42,548 bases of DNA from contig JAIFNA010000014.1 in the NCBI GenBank assembly GCA_020048055.1, positions 1-42,548 of the forward strand, written 5' to 3'. The DNA comes from Arcobacter sp. GTDB taxonomy: Bacteria; Campylobacterota; Campylobacteria; Campylobacterales; Arcobacteraceae. A program made the position numbers and the translations under genes. The notes under the pieces were generated by a model, which worked only from the letters and a program-made list of their open reading frames with translations, had not been told where the DNA came from and searched no databases. Each line of letters opens with the position of its first letter. Position 1 is the stretch's first letter. Shown here piece by piece: positions 33,400-41,551 of the stretch.

Positions 33400-35349
33400 A
33401 TGAAACGGTTTTATATTGGGTCGGTAATTGTTGCATCATTACTTCATACTGTAAGTGCAGAAAGTTTAAAAGATATTGTAAAACAATCAATATCTACAAA
33501 TAGTGAGATTCAATCAAATGAATTAAAAACTAAAGCATCTAAAGAGGAGATAATCAAAGAGGAGTCTGGAAATTATCCAACAATAGATTTAGATGTTTTT
33601 TTCGAAAAATCACAAACAAAAGATAGTCTAAAAAGTGGCATAACTAAACCATGGGAAAATACAGATGGTTATAGGGCAACTTTAACAATTGAACAATTAT
33701 TATATGATGGCGATAAAACAGATAGTAGAATTCAGGAAAAAGAGTACAATTATTTAAGTTCAAAATATAGAACAAGTAAAAAAAATGAAGATATTACATT
33801 GGAGATGGCTAAAGCGTATATATCTTTAGCAAAATTAAATGAATTTGAACAATTGCTTCAATATGGTGAAAAAGCACATCAGAGATCACTTAATATAGCC
33901 TATAAAGCTGAAGAGATTAGTGGCGATGTTTTAGAGACTAAAAAAACTTTATCACTTATTAATACTCAAAATGATAAACGATATTCTCATGAAATTGATT
34001 ATAAAAAAGCCGCTAGTCAGTTTAAAAAATTAACATCTAAAGATACTCCACAAATATTATGTAGACCAGTAATTGATGAAAAACTAATTCCAGCTACTCT
34101 TGAAGATGCAGTTAAGCTAGCTATTAAAAATAACTATAAAATAAAAGAGCAATTAGAAAATATTAAAAAACAATCGACAAAAATTACACAAGAGAATGCA
34201 AATTATATGCCAACTGTAAAGTTAAAATTTGATGCTAGTCAAGATAATGATATTGAACTTGTTGAGACAGGCGATCAAACTGAGCTTAATGGAAAAATAA
34301 CAGTGAAATGGAATTTTTATAGTGGTGGAAGAGATGAAAGTAGTATTCAAAAAGAGAAAATTACTCTAGCTGAAGAGAATAAAAATCTTGAACTAGCTAC
34401 TGAAGAAGTTGTAGAAAAGGTTTCTACATTATATGAAACTTACAATAGAATTCAAACAAGAATTAAAAATTTTAAAGTCGCAATCGAATTAAATAAAGAG
34501 ATACTCGCTTTAACTAGAAAGCAACTTGAAGATGGAACTAAAACTTTTATGGATGAGTTAAATGCTCAAATAAAGCTTATTGACTCACAAAATAATCTAA
34601 TAAAACAAGAGTTTGATTTGTATGATACTTATTATGAGTTACTAAATCAATTTTCAATTTTAGGCAGTTATATTTCTCAAAATGAAAATCAAAAATGTGA
34701 AAATGTTAAAGTTGAAGAATTAACAGCTGAAATAAATAAAAATCCAATTGATCCAATTAAAACACTTTTAGAAGAATCACCATCAAAGAAAGCATTTATA
34801 GATGAAGCTCCTGTGGATAAAGTTGTTCAGCAACCTATGGTTACTGAAGAATTGCCAGTACAGGCTCAAGATAATTCAAATATGGATGATTTTGTGAAGA
34901 TTTTTAAAGACAGTAAAGTAACATTAAATGAGAAAGATATGACTATAACTTTATTAGTTACAGAGAATTCATTTACTACTCAAGAGGTAAATCCACAAGA
35001 TAAATTACAAAAAGAGCTAGACTCTTTTTCTGTTCAATTGTTAAAATATTTATTAGAAAATAAAAATAAATTAAAAGAGATAAAACTACATTCATATGCT
35101 TCTTCAGAATTTAGAGCTAGAGACAAAGTTGAAGGTCAATATCAAGCCAATCAAGCTTTATCCCAAAGAAGAGCAAATAAAATTCGTGGTTATTTTATGA
35201 AAAAAGCATTTGAGCAAAATATAGATAATGCACTTGTTTTAAGTAAATTTAATGCAATTGGACATGGTTCTGATAGTTTGGTTTATGACAATAATGGCAA
35301 AGAAAATAAAACTGCTTCAAGAAGAATTGTTTTTAAATTTATTCAATAA
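33400..35349 (+). CDS. TolC-type outer-membrane channel fused to an OmpA-like domain
   Basis: 649-aa outer-membrane factor of a LapE type. A signal peptide ends near residue 20. Residues about 22-430 show two TolC repeats (LKDIVKQSISTNSEIQSNEL, and LEDAVKLAIKNNYKIKEQL) with NFYSGGR before the second barrel strand region. After a Pro/Glu-rich linker (430-500), residues about 510-649 form an OmpA-like fold (SQRRANKIRGYF, NGKENKTASRRIVFKF). OmpA-like domains bind peptidoglycan, so the channel may be fixed to the wall. The usual diaminopimelate-contacting Asp is replaced (SYASSEFR). AGGAG supports the ATG; it heads the secretion operon. Confidence 0.88.
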   Translation: MKRFYIGSVIVASLLHTVSAESLKDIVKQSISTNSEIQSNELKTKASKEEIIKEESGNYPTIDLDVFFEKSQTKDSLKSGITKPWENTDGYRATLTIEQLLYDGDKTDSRIQEKEYNYLSSKYRTSKKNEDITLEMAKAYISLAKLNEFEQLLQYGEKAHQRSLNIAYKAEEISGDVLETKKTLSLINTQNDKRYSHEIDYKKAASQFKKLTSKDTPQILCRPVIDEKLIPATLEDAVKLAIKNNYKIKEQLENIKKQSTKITQENANYMPTVKLKFDASQDNDIELVETGDQTELNGKITVKWNFYSGGRDESSIQKEKITLAEENKNLELATEEVVEKVSTLYETYNRIQTRIKNFKVAIELNKEILALTRKQLEDGTKTFMDELNAQIKLIDSQNNLIKQEFDLYDTYYELLNQFSILGSYISQNENQKCENVKVEELTAEINKNPIDPIKTLLEESPSKKAFIDEAPVDKVVQQPMVTEELPVQAQDNSNMDDFVKIFKDSKVTLNEKDMTITLLVTENSFTTQEVNPQDKLQKELDSFSVQLLKYLLENKNKLKEIKLHSYASSEFRARDKVEGQYQANQALSQRRANKIRGYFMKKAFEQNIDNALVLSKFNAIGHGSDSLVYDNNGKENKTASRRIVFKFIQ

Positions 35350-35361
35350 AGGCTAGATGAG

Positions 35362-37572
35362 TTGAAAGATACTATAAATGAGAATTCCTTAATGACGGAA
35401 GATAGTGTGATAACACAAGTTAATACCGATGTAAAAAGTAGTGCGGATCAACCTCAAAAGCAAGCAGAAAGAAGAACAGTAGATGTTTATCTTGAGTGCT
35501 TGATGTTTATGTCAAAATATTATCAAAAAGCAGTTTCAAAAGATTCTCTTGTGTCAAGCGTATTAACTCAAGGTCTTTTTATGGATATTAATACATTTAT
35601 GAAGGCATCTGGACGAATTGGACTTGTTCCAAAAGTTGTAAAAAGGGAATTAGCTCAAATATCAAGATTAGCATTACCTGTGCTGTTGATTTTAAAAAAT
35701 AATCGTGCTTGTGTTTTACTTGATATTGATATCAAAGAAAATAAAGCAAAAGTTTTTTTACCAGGAATTTCAGGCGAAACTGTAATGAGTCTTGATAAAC
35801 TTTATAGTGAATACGATAAAACAGCAATCTTAATAAAAAATGAATACCAATTTAAAAATAGACTTCATAAAGAGATTAATATAGACAATCCAAGACAATG
35901 GTTTTGGGGAGCAATGAAAAGAAATAGAGATATTCACATAAAAGTTATTGTTGCTGCAATTGTTATCAATTTATTTGTTATTGCTACTCCACTATTTACA
36001 ATGAATGTATACGATAGAGTATTACCAAATAATGCTATTGATACATTATGGGCTTTAGCAATTGGGATTTTTGTTGTTATGGGATTTGATTTGATTCTTA
36101 AGCTTATAAGAAGTCACTATCTAGGATTAGCAAATAAAAGAGCAGATATTGTAATGTCAAATAAAATCTTTGATCATCTTTTAAATATAAGACTTGACCA
36201 AAAACCTTCTTCAACTGGGATGTTTTTAAGTAGATTACAATCATTTGAAAGTGTTAGAGAATTTTTTACTACTGCTACGATTTCTGCTGTTGTTGATTTA
36301 CCTTTTATCTTTATTTTTCTAGGAATAATTTTTTATATAGGTGGACCAACTGGTTGGATTTCCGTTGGAACAGTTTTTTTGGCAGTAATGTTATCTTGGT
36401 TTATGCAAAAGCCAATAAAAAATATTATTGAAAAATCGGCAAAAGAAGATCAGATAAAACTCACAACACTCAATGAAACAGTCGCTGGTTTGGAGATTAT
36501 TAAATCTATTCGTGGACAAAATAGAATGAAAGCGCAATATGAAAATTCACTAAATCAAACTGCATTTTATAATGAAAAATCACAACATCTATCACAAATT
36601 GCATCATATTTAACTGCTTTTTTATCTCAATTCTCAAATATAGCAATTGTAATAATGGGTGTTTATTTAGCTGGAATTGGTGAGATGACTATGGGTGCAA
36701 TAATTGCAGTCGGTATGTTAAATGGAAGAGTTATAGGACCAATTTCTCAAATAGTATCAATGCTCATTCGATATGATAGAACAATGCTATCTTTCAAAAA
36801 TATTGATCAAATTATGAGTATGGATGTTGAGAGAGATGATAGGGTTTATTTAAGTAGACCAAACTTAAATGGAGATATTGTTTTTAAAGATTTGGTTTTT
36901 TCATACAAAGATCAAAATTATGACGCGTTAAAAAATATTAATATTACTATCAAACAGGGTGAAAGAGTTGCAATAATTGGAAAAATTGGTTCTGGTAAAT
37001 CTACATTTGCAAAACTAGTTTTAAATCTTTTCACACCGAAATCTGGTTCGATATTGGTTGATGGAACTGATGTAAGACAAATAGATCCTATTGATTTAAG
37101 AAAATCAATAGGGTATGTGCCTCAAGAGCCATTTTTATTTTTGGGTACGATTAAAGATAATATTACAATTGGAGAAAATTTTGTTTCCGATGAAGAGATA
37201 ATTGAAGCTTCTAAAATAGCAGGATTAAATGATTTCCTAGGGAAGCATGAGGCTGGTTTTGACTTACTAGTCGGTGAAAGAGGTGATGGATTATCAGGCG
37301 GAGAGAGACAAGCTATAACATTGGCAAGGGCAATAATATCAAAACCTAAGATTTTAATTTTAGACGAGCCTACAAATATGATGGATAGCCAAACTGAGCA
37401 AGCATTTATTAAAAATATGAAACAAGTTGTTGAAGATAAAACTGTAATTATAATGACACATAAGATGTCAATTTTAGCACTTGTTGATAGAGTAATTGTT
37501 TTGCATGATGGAAATGTAATTGCAGATGGACCAAAAGATTCCATTTTAACTTCACTAAGAAATGCGGTATAG
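35362..37572 (+). CDS. Type I secretion ABC transporter (LapB-like)
   Basis: 736-aa inner-membrane exporter. Residues about 40-160 are a C39-peptidase-like domain (DVYLECLMFMSKYYQKAV) without the catalytic Cys-Gly motif, as in exporters of uncleaved RTX substrates. Six membrane helices span about 195-480. The ATPase is at about 500-736: Walker A IGKIGSGKST near 540, signature LSGGERQ near 644, Walker B ILILDEPT near 667, and H-loop MTHKMS. It powers export of the adhesin. Start is TTG 35362; ATG at 35392 is an alternative. The adaptor gene begins 2 bases after its stop. Confidence 0.93.
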   Translation: MKDTINENSLMTEDSVITQVNTDVKSSADQPQKQAERRTVDVYLECLMFMSKYYQKAVSKDSLVSSVLTQGLFMDINTFMKASGRIGLVPKVVKRELAQISRLALPVLLILKNNRACVLLDIDIKENKAKVFLPGISGETVMSLDKLYSEYDKTAILIKNEYQFKNRLHKEINIDNPRQWFWGAMKRNRDIHIKVIVAAIVINLFVIATPLFTMNVYDRVLPNNAIDTLWALAIGIFVVMGFDLILKLIRSHYLGLANKRADIVMSNKIFDHLLNIRLDQKPSSTGMFLSRLQSFESVREFFTTATISAVVDLPFIFIFLGIIFYIGGPTGWISVGTVFLAVMLSWFMQKPIKNIIEKSAKEDQIKLTTLNETVAGLEIIKSIRGQNRMKAQYENSLNQTAFYNEKSQHLSQIASYLTAFLSQFSNIAIVIMGVYLAGIGEMTMGAIIAVGMLNGRVIGPISQIVSMLIRYDRTMLSFKNIDQIMSMDVERDDRVYLSRPNLNGDIVFKDLVFSYKDQNYDALKNINITIKQGERVAIIGKIGSGKSTFAKLVLNLFTPKSGSILVDGTDVRQIDPIDLRKSIGYVPQEPFLFLGTIKDNITIGENFVSDEEIIEASKIAGLNDFLGKHEAGFDLLVGERGDGLSGGERQAITLARAIISKPKILILDEPTNMMDSQTEQAFIKNMKQVVEDKTVIIMTHKMSILALVDRVIVLHDGNVIADGPKDSILTSLRNAV

Positions 37573-37574
37573 AT

Positions 37575-38921
37575 ATGTTTAAAAATAATAAAGACATACA
37601 TTTTGTGAATAGCTTATATGGTCAAGCAAATGAAAAAATTCCTTTCAGGCTTGATATTTTATTTATTGCTATTGTTGCTTTTTTTTTAATGGCAATTTTT
37701 TGGGCTTCATATGCTCAAATTGATGAGCTTGCAAGGGGTCCAGGTAAGGTTATACCAGCTAGTAAAATACAAGCAATACAAAATCTTGATGGTGGAGTTG
37801 TTTCTGAAATTTTAATAAAAGAAGGTGAAAGAGTTGAAAAAGATCAGCCATTGATGAGAATCGATACTATAAGATTTGAAGCTTCACTGGAAGAAAATAG
37901 TGATTTTTATCAGTCACTTTTGGCAAAAAAAGCAAGGCTTGTCGCTGAATTAAAATTTGATATTATGAGTGATATTAGCTCAAGGGTAGAATTTCCTTCA
38001 AATGCTAATATATCAATTGAGTATAAAAATCTTGAGTCTAAACTTTTTGAGAATCGCATTAGCGAGTATACGAGTTCAATAAGAACATTAAAATTTCAGT
38101 TGCTACAAAAAAGACAAGAGTTAAAAGAGATTGAATCTAAAGAGATTCAACTACAACGAAGCCTGGAATTATTGGATCAGCAAAAAGATACAATAAGAAA
38201 AATGGTAAATTCTGGTTCAAAATCAAATATGGAACTACTGAAAATTGAAAACTCTTATAACGAAACAAGAGGTCAACTTGAAGGAGCCACGTTATCAATT
38301 CCAAGATCTAAATTAGCAATTGCTGAATCAAAAAGCAAAATGGAAGAGAAAACAAATACATTTAGAGCAGAATCCGCAAAACAATTACAAGAGGTTGAAT
38401 CGGAACTTAGAAAAATTGGCTCGCGACTAATTAGCGATAAAGATAAACTTGATAAAACGATTGTAAGGTCGCCAGTTGATGGTATTATAAAGCAAATAAA
38501 TATTAATACGGTTGGTGGTGTTGTAAAGTCTGGTGATACTCTAATTGAGATTGTTCCTAATAGTCAAGTTTTGTTAATAGAAGCTAAAATAGATCCAAAA
38601 GATATTGCTTTTATTAATCCAACACAAAAAGTAATAGTAAAATTAACTGCTTACGATTTTTCAATTTATGGTGCATTGGAAGGTGAAATTGTTGAAATTT
38701 CAGCTGATAGTATTAAAGATACTGATAGCAAAGAGGGGAAAAGTTATTACAAAGTTGTTGTAAGAACTGAAAAAAATTATTTAGAATATAAGGGAAAAAA
38801 ATTACCAATTATCCCAGGCATGATTACAAGCGTTGATATCATTACTGGTAAAAAAACAATTATGGATTTTTTACTCAAACCAATTATTAAAACAAAACAA
38901 GAGGCGATGCATGAAAGATAA
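37575..38921 (+). CDS. HlyD-family type I secretion periplasmic adaptor (LapC-like)
   Basis: 448-aa membrane-fusion protein. One transmembrane segment lies at about residues 22-44 (DILFIAIVAFFLMAIFWASY). A lipoyl/barrel-sandwich hybrid half follows (GPGKVIPASKIQAIQNLDGG, VVSEILIKEGERVEKDQPLM). A long coiled-coil covers about 120-290 (rich in Glu, Lys, Ser). The second lipoyl half reads IVRSPVDGIIKQININTVGG, and a beta-barrel region follows. It bridges the ABC exporter and the TolC-OmpA channel. The ankyrin/OmpA lipoprotein start overlaps its 3' end by 11 bases. Confidence 0.93.
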   Translation: MFKNNKDIHFVNSLYGQANEKIPFRLDILFIAIVAFFLMAIFWASYAQIDELARGPGKVIPASKIQAIQNLDGGVVSEILIKEGERVEKDQPLMRIDTIRFEASLEENSDFYQSLLAKKARLVAELKFDIMSDISSRVEFPSNANISIEYKNLESKLFENRISEYTSSIRTLKFQLLQKRQELKEIESKEIQLQRSLELLDQQKDTIRKMVNSGSKSNMELLKIENSYNETRGQLEGATLSIPRSKLAIAESKSKMEEKTNTFRAESAKQLQEVESELRKIGSRLISDKDKLDKTIVRSPVDGIIKQININTVGGVVKSGDTLIEIVPNSQVLLIEAKIDPKDIAFINPTQKVIVKLTAYDFSIYGALEGEIVEISADSIKDTDSKEGKSYYKVVVRTEKNYLEYKGKKLPIIPGMITSVDIITGKKTIMDFLLKPIIKTKQEAMHER

Positions 38922-40455
38922 GCTTTTCATTAGCTCAGTAGTTTGTGCTGCAATTTTTACTGGCTGTGTAAGTCTAAATAGTGTTGAAAGGAAGGAAAAC
39001 TTTTCCTATTCCCCTTTGCATACTGCTGTATTTTTAAACAATGAAGATGTAATATCTTCGGTTATAACTAAAGATAATATTGACATAAAAGATAATTTTG
39101 GCGATACACCTTTGATTGATGCAGTTAGAAATAATTTTACACAAACCGCTAGAATTCTTCTTTGTAATAATGCTGATAAAGAGGTAAGGGATAATAATAA
39201 ATTGTCTCTCACTGATTTAGCGGTTAGAAATAATAATGCACAAATAATAAGTATGTTAAAAGATGAGAATAAATCTTTTTGTCAAATAAATCTTTCTACT
39301 AAGGTAAAGGCTGTTGCTAGTATTGAGGAGGTAAAAATTATTTCAAATCAGATTGATAATAATACTATTAGTAAAGATATTGTTCGACATAAAGAATCTA
39401 AACAGCAAAATGAATCGGAATACAATGGATTTATTTTGGCTAACACTGAATATAGTGAAGAACAAAATTCTGAGCCTGAAATAGCAACAAAATTAAAAGA
39501 ATACAGTACAGAAAAATATGTTTATAGAGATAAGATCGATGGTGAATTGATCGACGATAAATTTTTAGATGCATATATTGGAGAAGATGATAAGCCAACA
39601 AAAAAAAGTTCTAAAAAATTTGCAAAAGATAATATAGTTCAAAAATCAAAAATAGTAAAAGAAACAAAACAAACACAAAAAAATGATTTTAAAGTTGAAG
39701 CTTCAAGCGATAAAAAATCTTTGGATACTAAAGTGAATGATATAAAGCTTAAAGTTGAACCAAAAAAGTCATATGAAAGTATTGTTGAAAACAAAGATAG
39801 TAAATCTAAGAAAGTTGAAATTCAAAATAGTTCTTTATTGGTTTCCACACCAAAAATTGAAGAGATTAGTGTAGTGCCTATTGTACAAATTGAGCAAAAA
39901 AAAGAACTTCTTAAAAATGACTTATCTTTGGTTGTAAAAAATGATAATAAAGAGAATAGCAAACCAACAGAAAAAAAACAAGAGAATAAAAAAGAGCAAG
40001 ATAAAATCATAGATAAGCAGCCGTTGACAATCACAGATAGACTACAAATAGTTGCTTTGCAAAACTACATTAGATTCGATAAAACAACGTCTACCTTTAC
40101 TACAAGTCATGCTGTATTGGATAAAAAATTTAAAATTTTACTTGATAATTTAACCTCTAGTATATATGAAATCTCCAATAATAACAATAAAAAAATAAAA
40201 CAAATCGTAATTAAAAGTCATACGTCATCCGAACATAGACTGACTAATAATATTGTCGAAAGAAATTATTTAAATTTAATTTTGTCCCAAGTTAGAGCAG
40301 ATGAGATTTTACAGTATCTTTTGAGTCTTAAAATTGATAAATCGATATTGGTAGCAAAAGGTTTCGGATCAAAATTTTTACTATTAAATCAAGATGGAAA
40401 AGAGAATGCTGACCTTAGTAGGCGAACAGAAATTGAAGTGATTTTTGATGAATAG
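38911..40455 (+). CDS. Lipoprotein with ankyrin repeats and an OmpA-like domain
   Basis: 514-aa protein starting at ATG 38911, with GAGG 7 bases upstream. A lipoprotein-type signal ends in AAIFTGC (Cys15), so it is probably lipid-anchored. Ankyrin repeats cover about 25-110 (SPLHTAVFLNNEDVISSVI, GDTPLIDAVRNNFTQTARIL). A Lys/Glu/Gln-rich, likely disordered linker covers about 130-370. Residues about 380-514 are an OmpA-like domain (LSQVRADEILQYL, QDGKENADLSRRTEIEV). This last domain is clearly related to the one at the end of the TolC fusion at 33400. An upstream ATG at 38833 lies deep inside the adaptor gene and is not preferred. Confidence 0.82.
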   Translation: MKDKLFISSVVCAAIFTGCVSLNSVERKENFSYSPLHTAVFLNNEDVISSVITKDNIDIKDNFGDTPLIDAVRNNFTQTARILLCNNADKEVRDNNKLSLTDLAVRNNNAQIISMLKDENKSFCQINLSTKVKAVASIEEVKIISNQIDNNTISKDIVRHKESKQQNESEYNGFILANTEYSEEQNSEPEIATKLKEYSTEKYVYRDKIDGELIDDKFLDAYIGEDDKPTKKSSKKFAKDNIVQKSKIVKETKQTQKNDFKVEASSDKKSLDTKVNDIKLKVEPKKSYESIVENKDSKSKKVEIQNSSLLVSTPKIEEISVVPIVQIEQKKELLKNDLSLVVKNDNKENSKPTEKKQENKKEQDKIIDKQPLTITDRLQIVALQNYIRFDKTTSTFTTSHAVLDKKFKILLDNLTSSIYEISNNNNKKIKQIVIKSHTSSEHRLTNNIVERNYLNLILSQVRADEILQYLLSLKIDKSILVAKGFGSKFLLLNQDGKENADLSRRTEIEVIFDE

Positions 40456-40813
40456 TGTTAGATTTAGAGATTTTATTTTTCTTTTATGTTTGGTTATTTT
40501 TTATGGATGTTCATCAAAAAATAGCAACTACGACATAGTAAAGAAAAACAATAAATATGGTGTTAATGATGTTAATGGAAATTTAATTATTAAATATTCT
40601 TATGATATGATTTATCCTTTTGATTCAAATGGATTTGCGGTTGTTAATAATTTTGGTGGAAAGTTTGGCGTTATTGACACTAATAATAAAATTATTCTTG
40701 ATATAATTTATGACTATATTGACAACTTTGAGAATGGAAAAGCACAAATTAAAATCAATGGTAAAATTGGATATGTAAATCAATTTTATGAAATTATCCA
40801 AAAACCACAATAG
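40448..40813 (+). CDS. Small lipoprotein with WG-type repeats
   Basis: 121-aa protein. The ATG at 40448 is preferred over the adjacent TTG. A lipoprotein signal reads FLLCLVIFYGCSS with lipidated Cys about 21. The mature part has three repeats of the WG_beta_rep pattern: KKNNKYGVNDVNGNLII, GGKFGVIDTNNKIIL and NGKIGYVN, spaced about 25-40 residues, with Phe/Tyr-Asp-YI segments between. WG repeats form small beta-sheets and are common but of unknown use. It overlaps the ankyrin-lipoprotein gene by 8 bases and the second lapG gene by 26, so it belongs to the secretion operon. Confidence 0.75.
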   Translation: MNSVRFRDFIFLLCLVIFYGCSSKNSNYDIVKKNNKYGVNDVNGNLIIKYSYDMIYPFDSNGFAVVNNFGGKFGVIDTNNKIILDIIYDYIDNFENGKAQIKINGKIGYVNQFYEIIQKPQ

Positions 40814-41453
40814 GCAAATTTTGAAATCCATTTTTCTTTTATTTCTTGGCTCAATTTTGCTTTTTTCTCAACCATTACGGTTTTCTAATGAAGAATTAAA
40901 ATTACTAGAAACTTTGCCAAATAAAAGTCAGGTTTTTACCAGACTTGATAATCTAAAATTCCTTATCGAGGAAGTAAAAAATTACGATATAGATAAACAA
41001 CTTAATCGTGTAAATTCATTTGTTAATAGAATTATCTCTGCAAGAGATTTTAAAAGTGGAGAACAAACAGATATTTGGGCAACTCCTACAGAATTTTTAA
41101 TATCTGGCAGGGGTGATTGTGAAGACTATGCAATCCTAAAATATTTCTCTTTGCTTGAAATTGGTGTCCAAAAAGATAAACTTTGGCTTGCTGTTGTAAA
41201 AACTAAAAATACAGTTGAATATCACATGGTGCTTCTATATTTTGAGAATATTAAACTTCCACCCAAGGTTCTTGATAATTTAAGTTGGAAGATTCTCCCA
41301 TTTAATCAAAGAAGTGATTTGAAACCCGTTTTTATTTTTAATGAAAATGAAGCTAAATTGCTCATTAATTCTACTATTGCAAATCAGATAAAATACCCAA
41401 AAGAGATAAAACAAAAATTTAAAAATCTTATAATTAAAACCTTAAATAATTAG
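40788..41453 (+). CDS. LapG-type cysteine protease (copy 2)
   Basis: 221-aa BTLCP protease. N-terminal membrane segment or signal at about residues 11-28. Triad C111 in GRGDCEDYA, H146 in EYHMVLLYF and D163 in KVLDN, again with Asp-Cys-Glu next to the calcium site. The long N-terminal helix region differs from copy 1 at 31951. It is the last gene of the secretion operon, 98 bases before the adhesin gene, while copy 1 sits with lapD. Both copies keep the catalytic residues, so two active proteases may share or divide the substrate. The start may be further upstream or downstream; the ATG at 40788 has no strong ribosome binding site. Confidence 0.85.
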   Translation: MKLSKNHNRQILKSIFLLFLGSILLFSQPLRFSNEELKLLETLPNKSQVFTRLDNLKFLIEEVKNYDIDKQLNRVNSFVNRIISARDFKSGEQTDIWATPTEFLISGRGDCEDYAILKYFSLLEIGVQKDKLWLAVVKTKNTVEYHMVLLYFENIKLPPKVLDNLSWKILPFNQRSDLKPVFIFNENEAKLLINSTIANQIKYPKEIKQKFKNLIIKTLNN

Positions 41454-41516
41454 GGAAATAACCTTCTTTTTTTCAATAATTCACTAATTTGAAACTTATA
41501 TGTAACCTTTTTTTTA

Positions 41517-41545
41517 TATAATCGTAGTAATAAAAAATGTAGGAG
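41517..41545 (+). promoter_or_regulatory. Promoter and ribosome binding site of the adhesin gene
   Basis: TATAAT at 41517-41522 is preceded by a T-run, and AGGAG at 41541-41545 lies 6 bases before ATG 41552. The gene thus has its own promoter in addition to possible read-through from the secretion operon. Confidence 0.65.
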
Positions 41546-41551
41546 TTTTAA

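Noticed and set aside
37122-37601. Long open frame antisense to the ABC transporter gene
   Set aside because: It lies wholly opposite the conserved ATPase domain, has no ribosome binding site, and its translation shows no family pattern.
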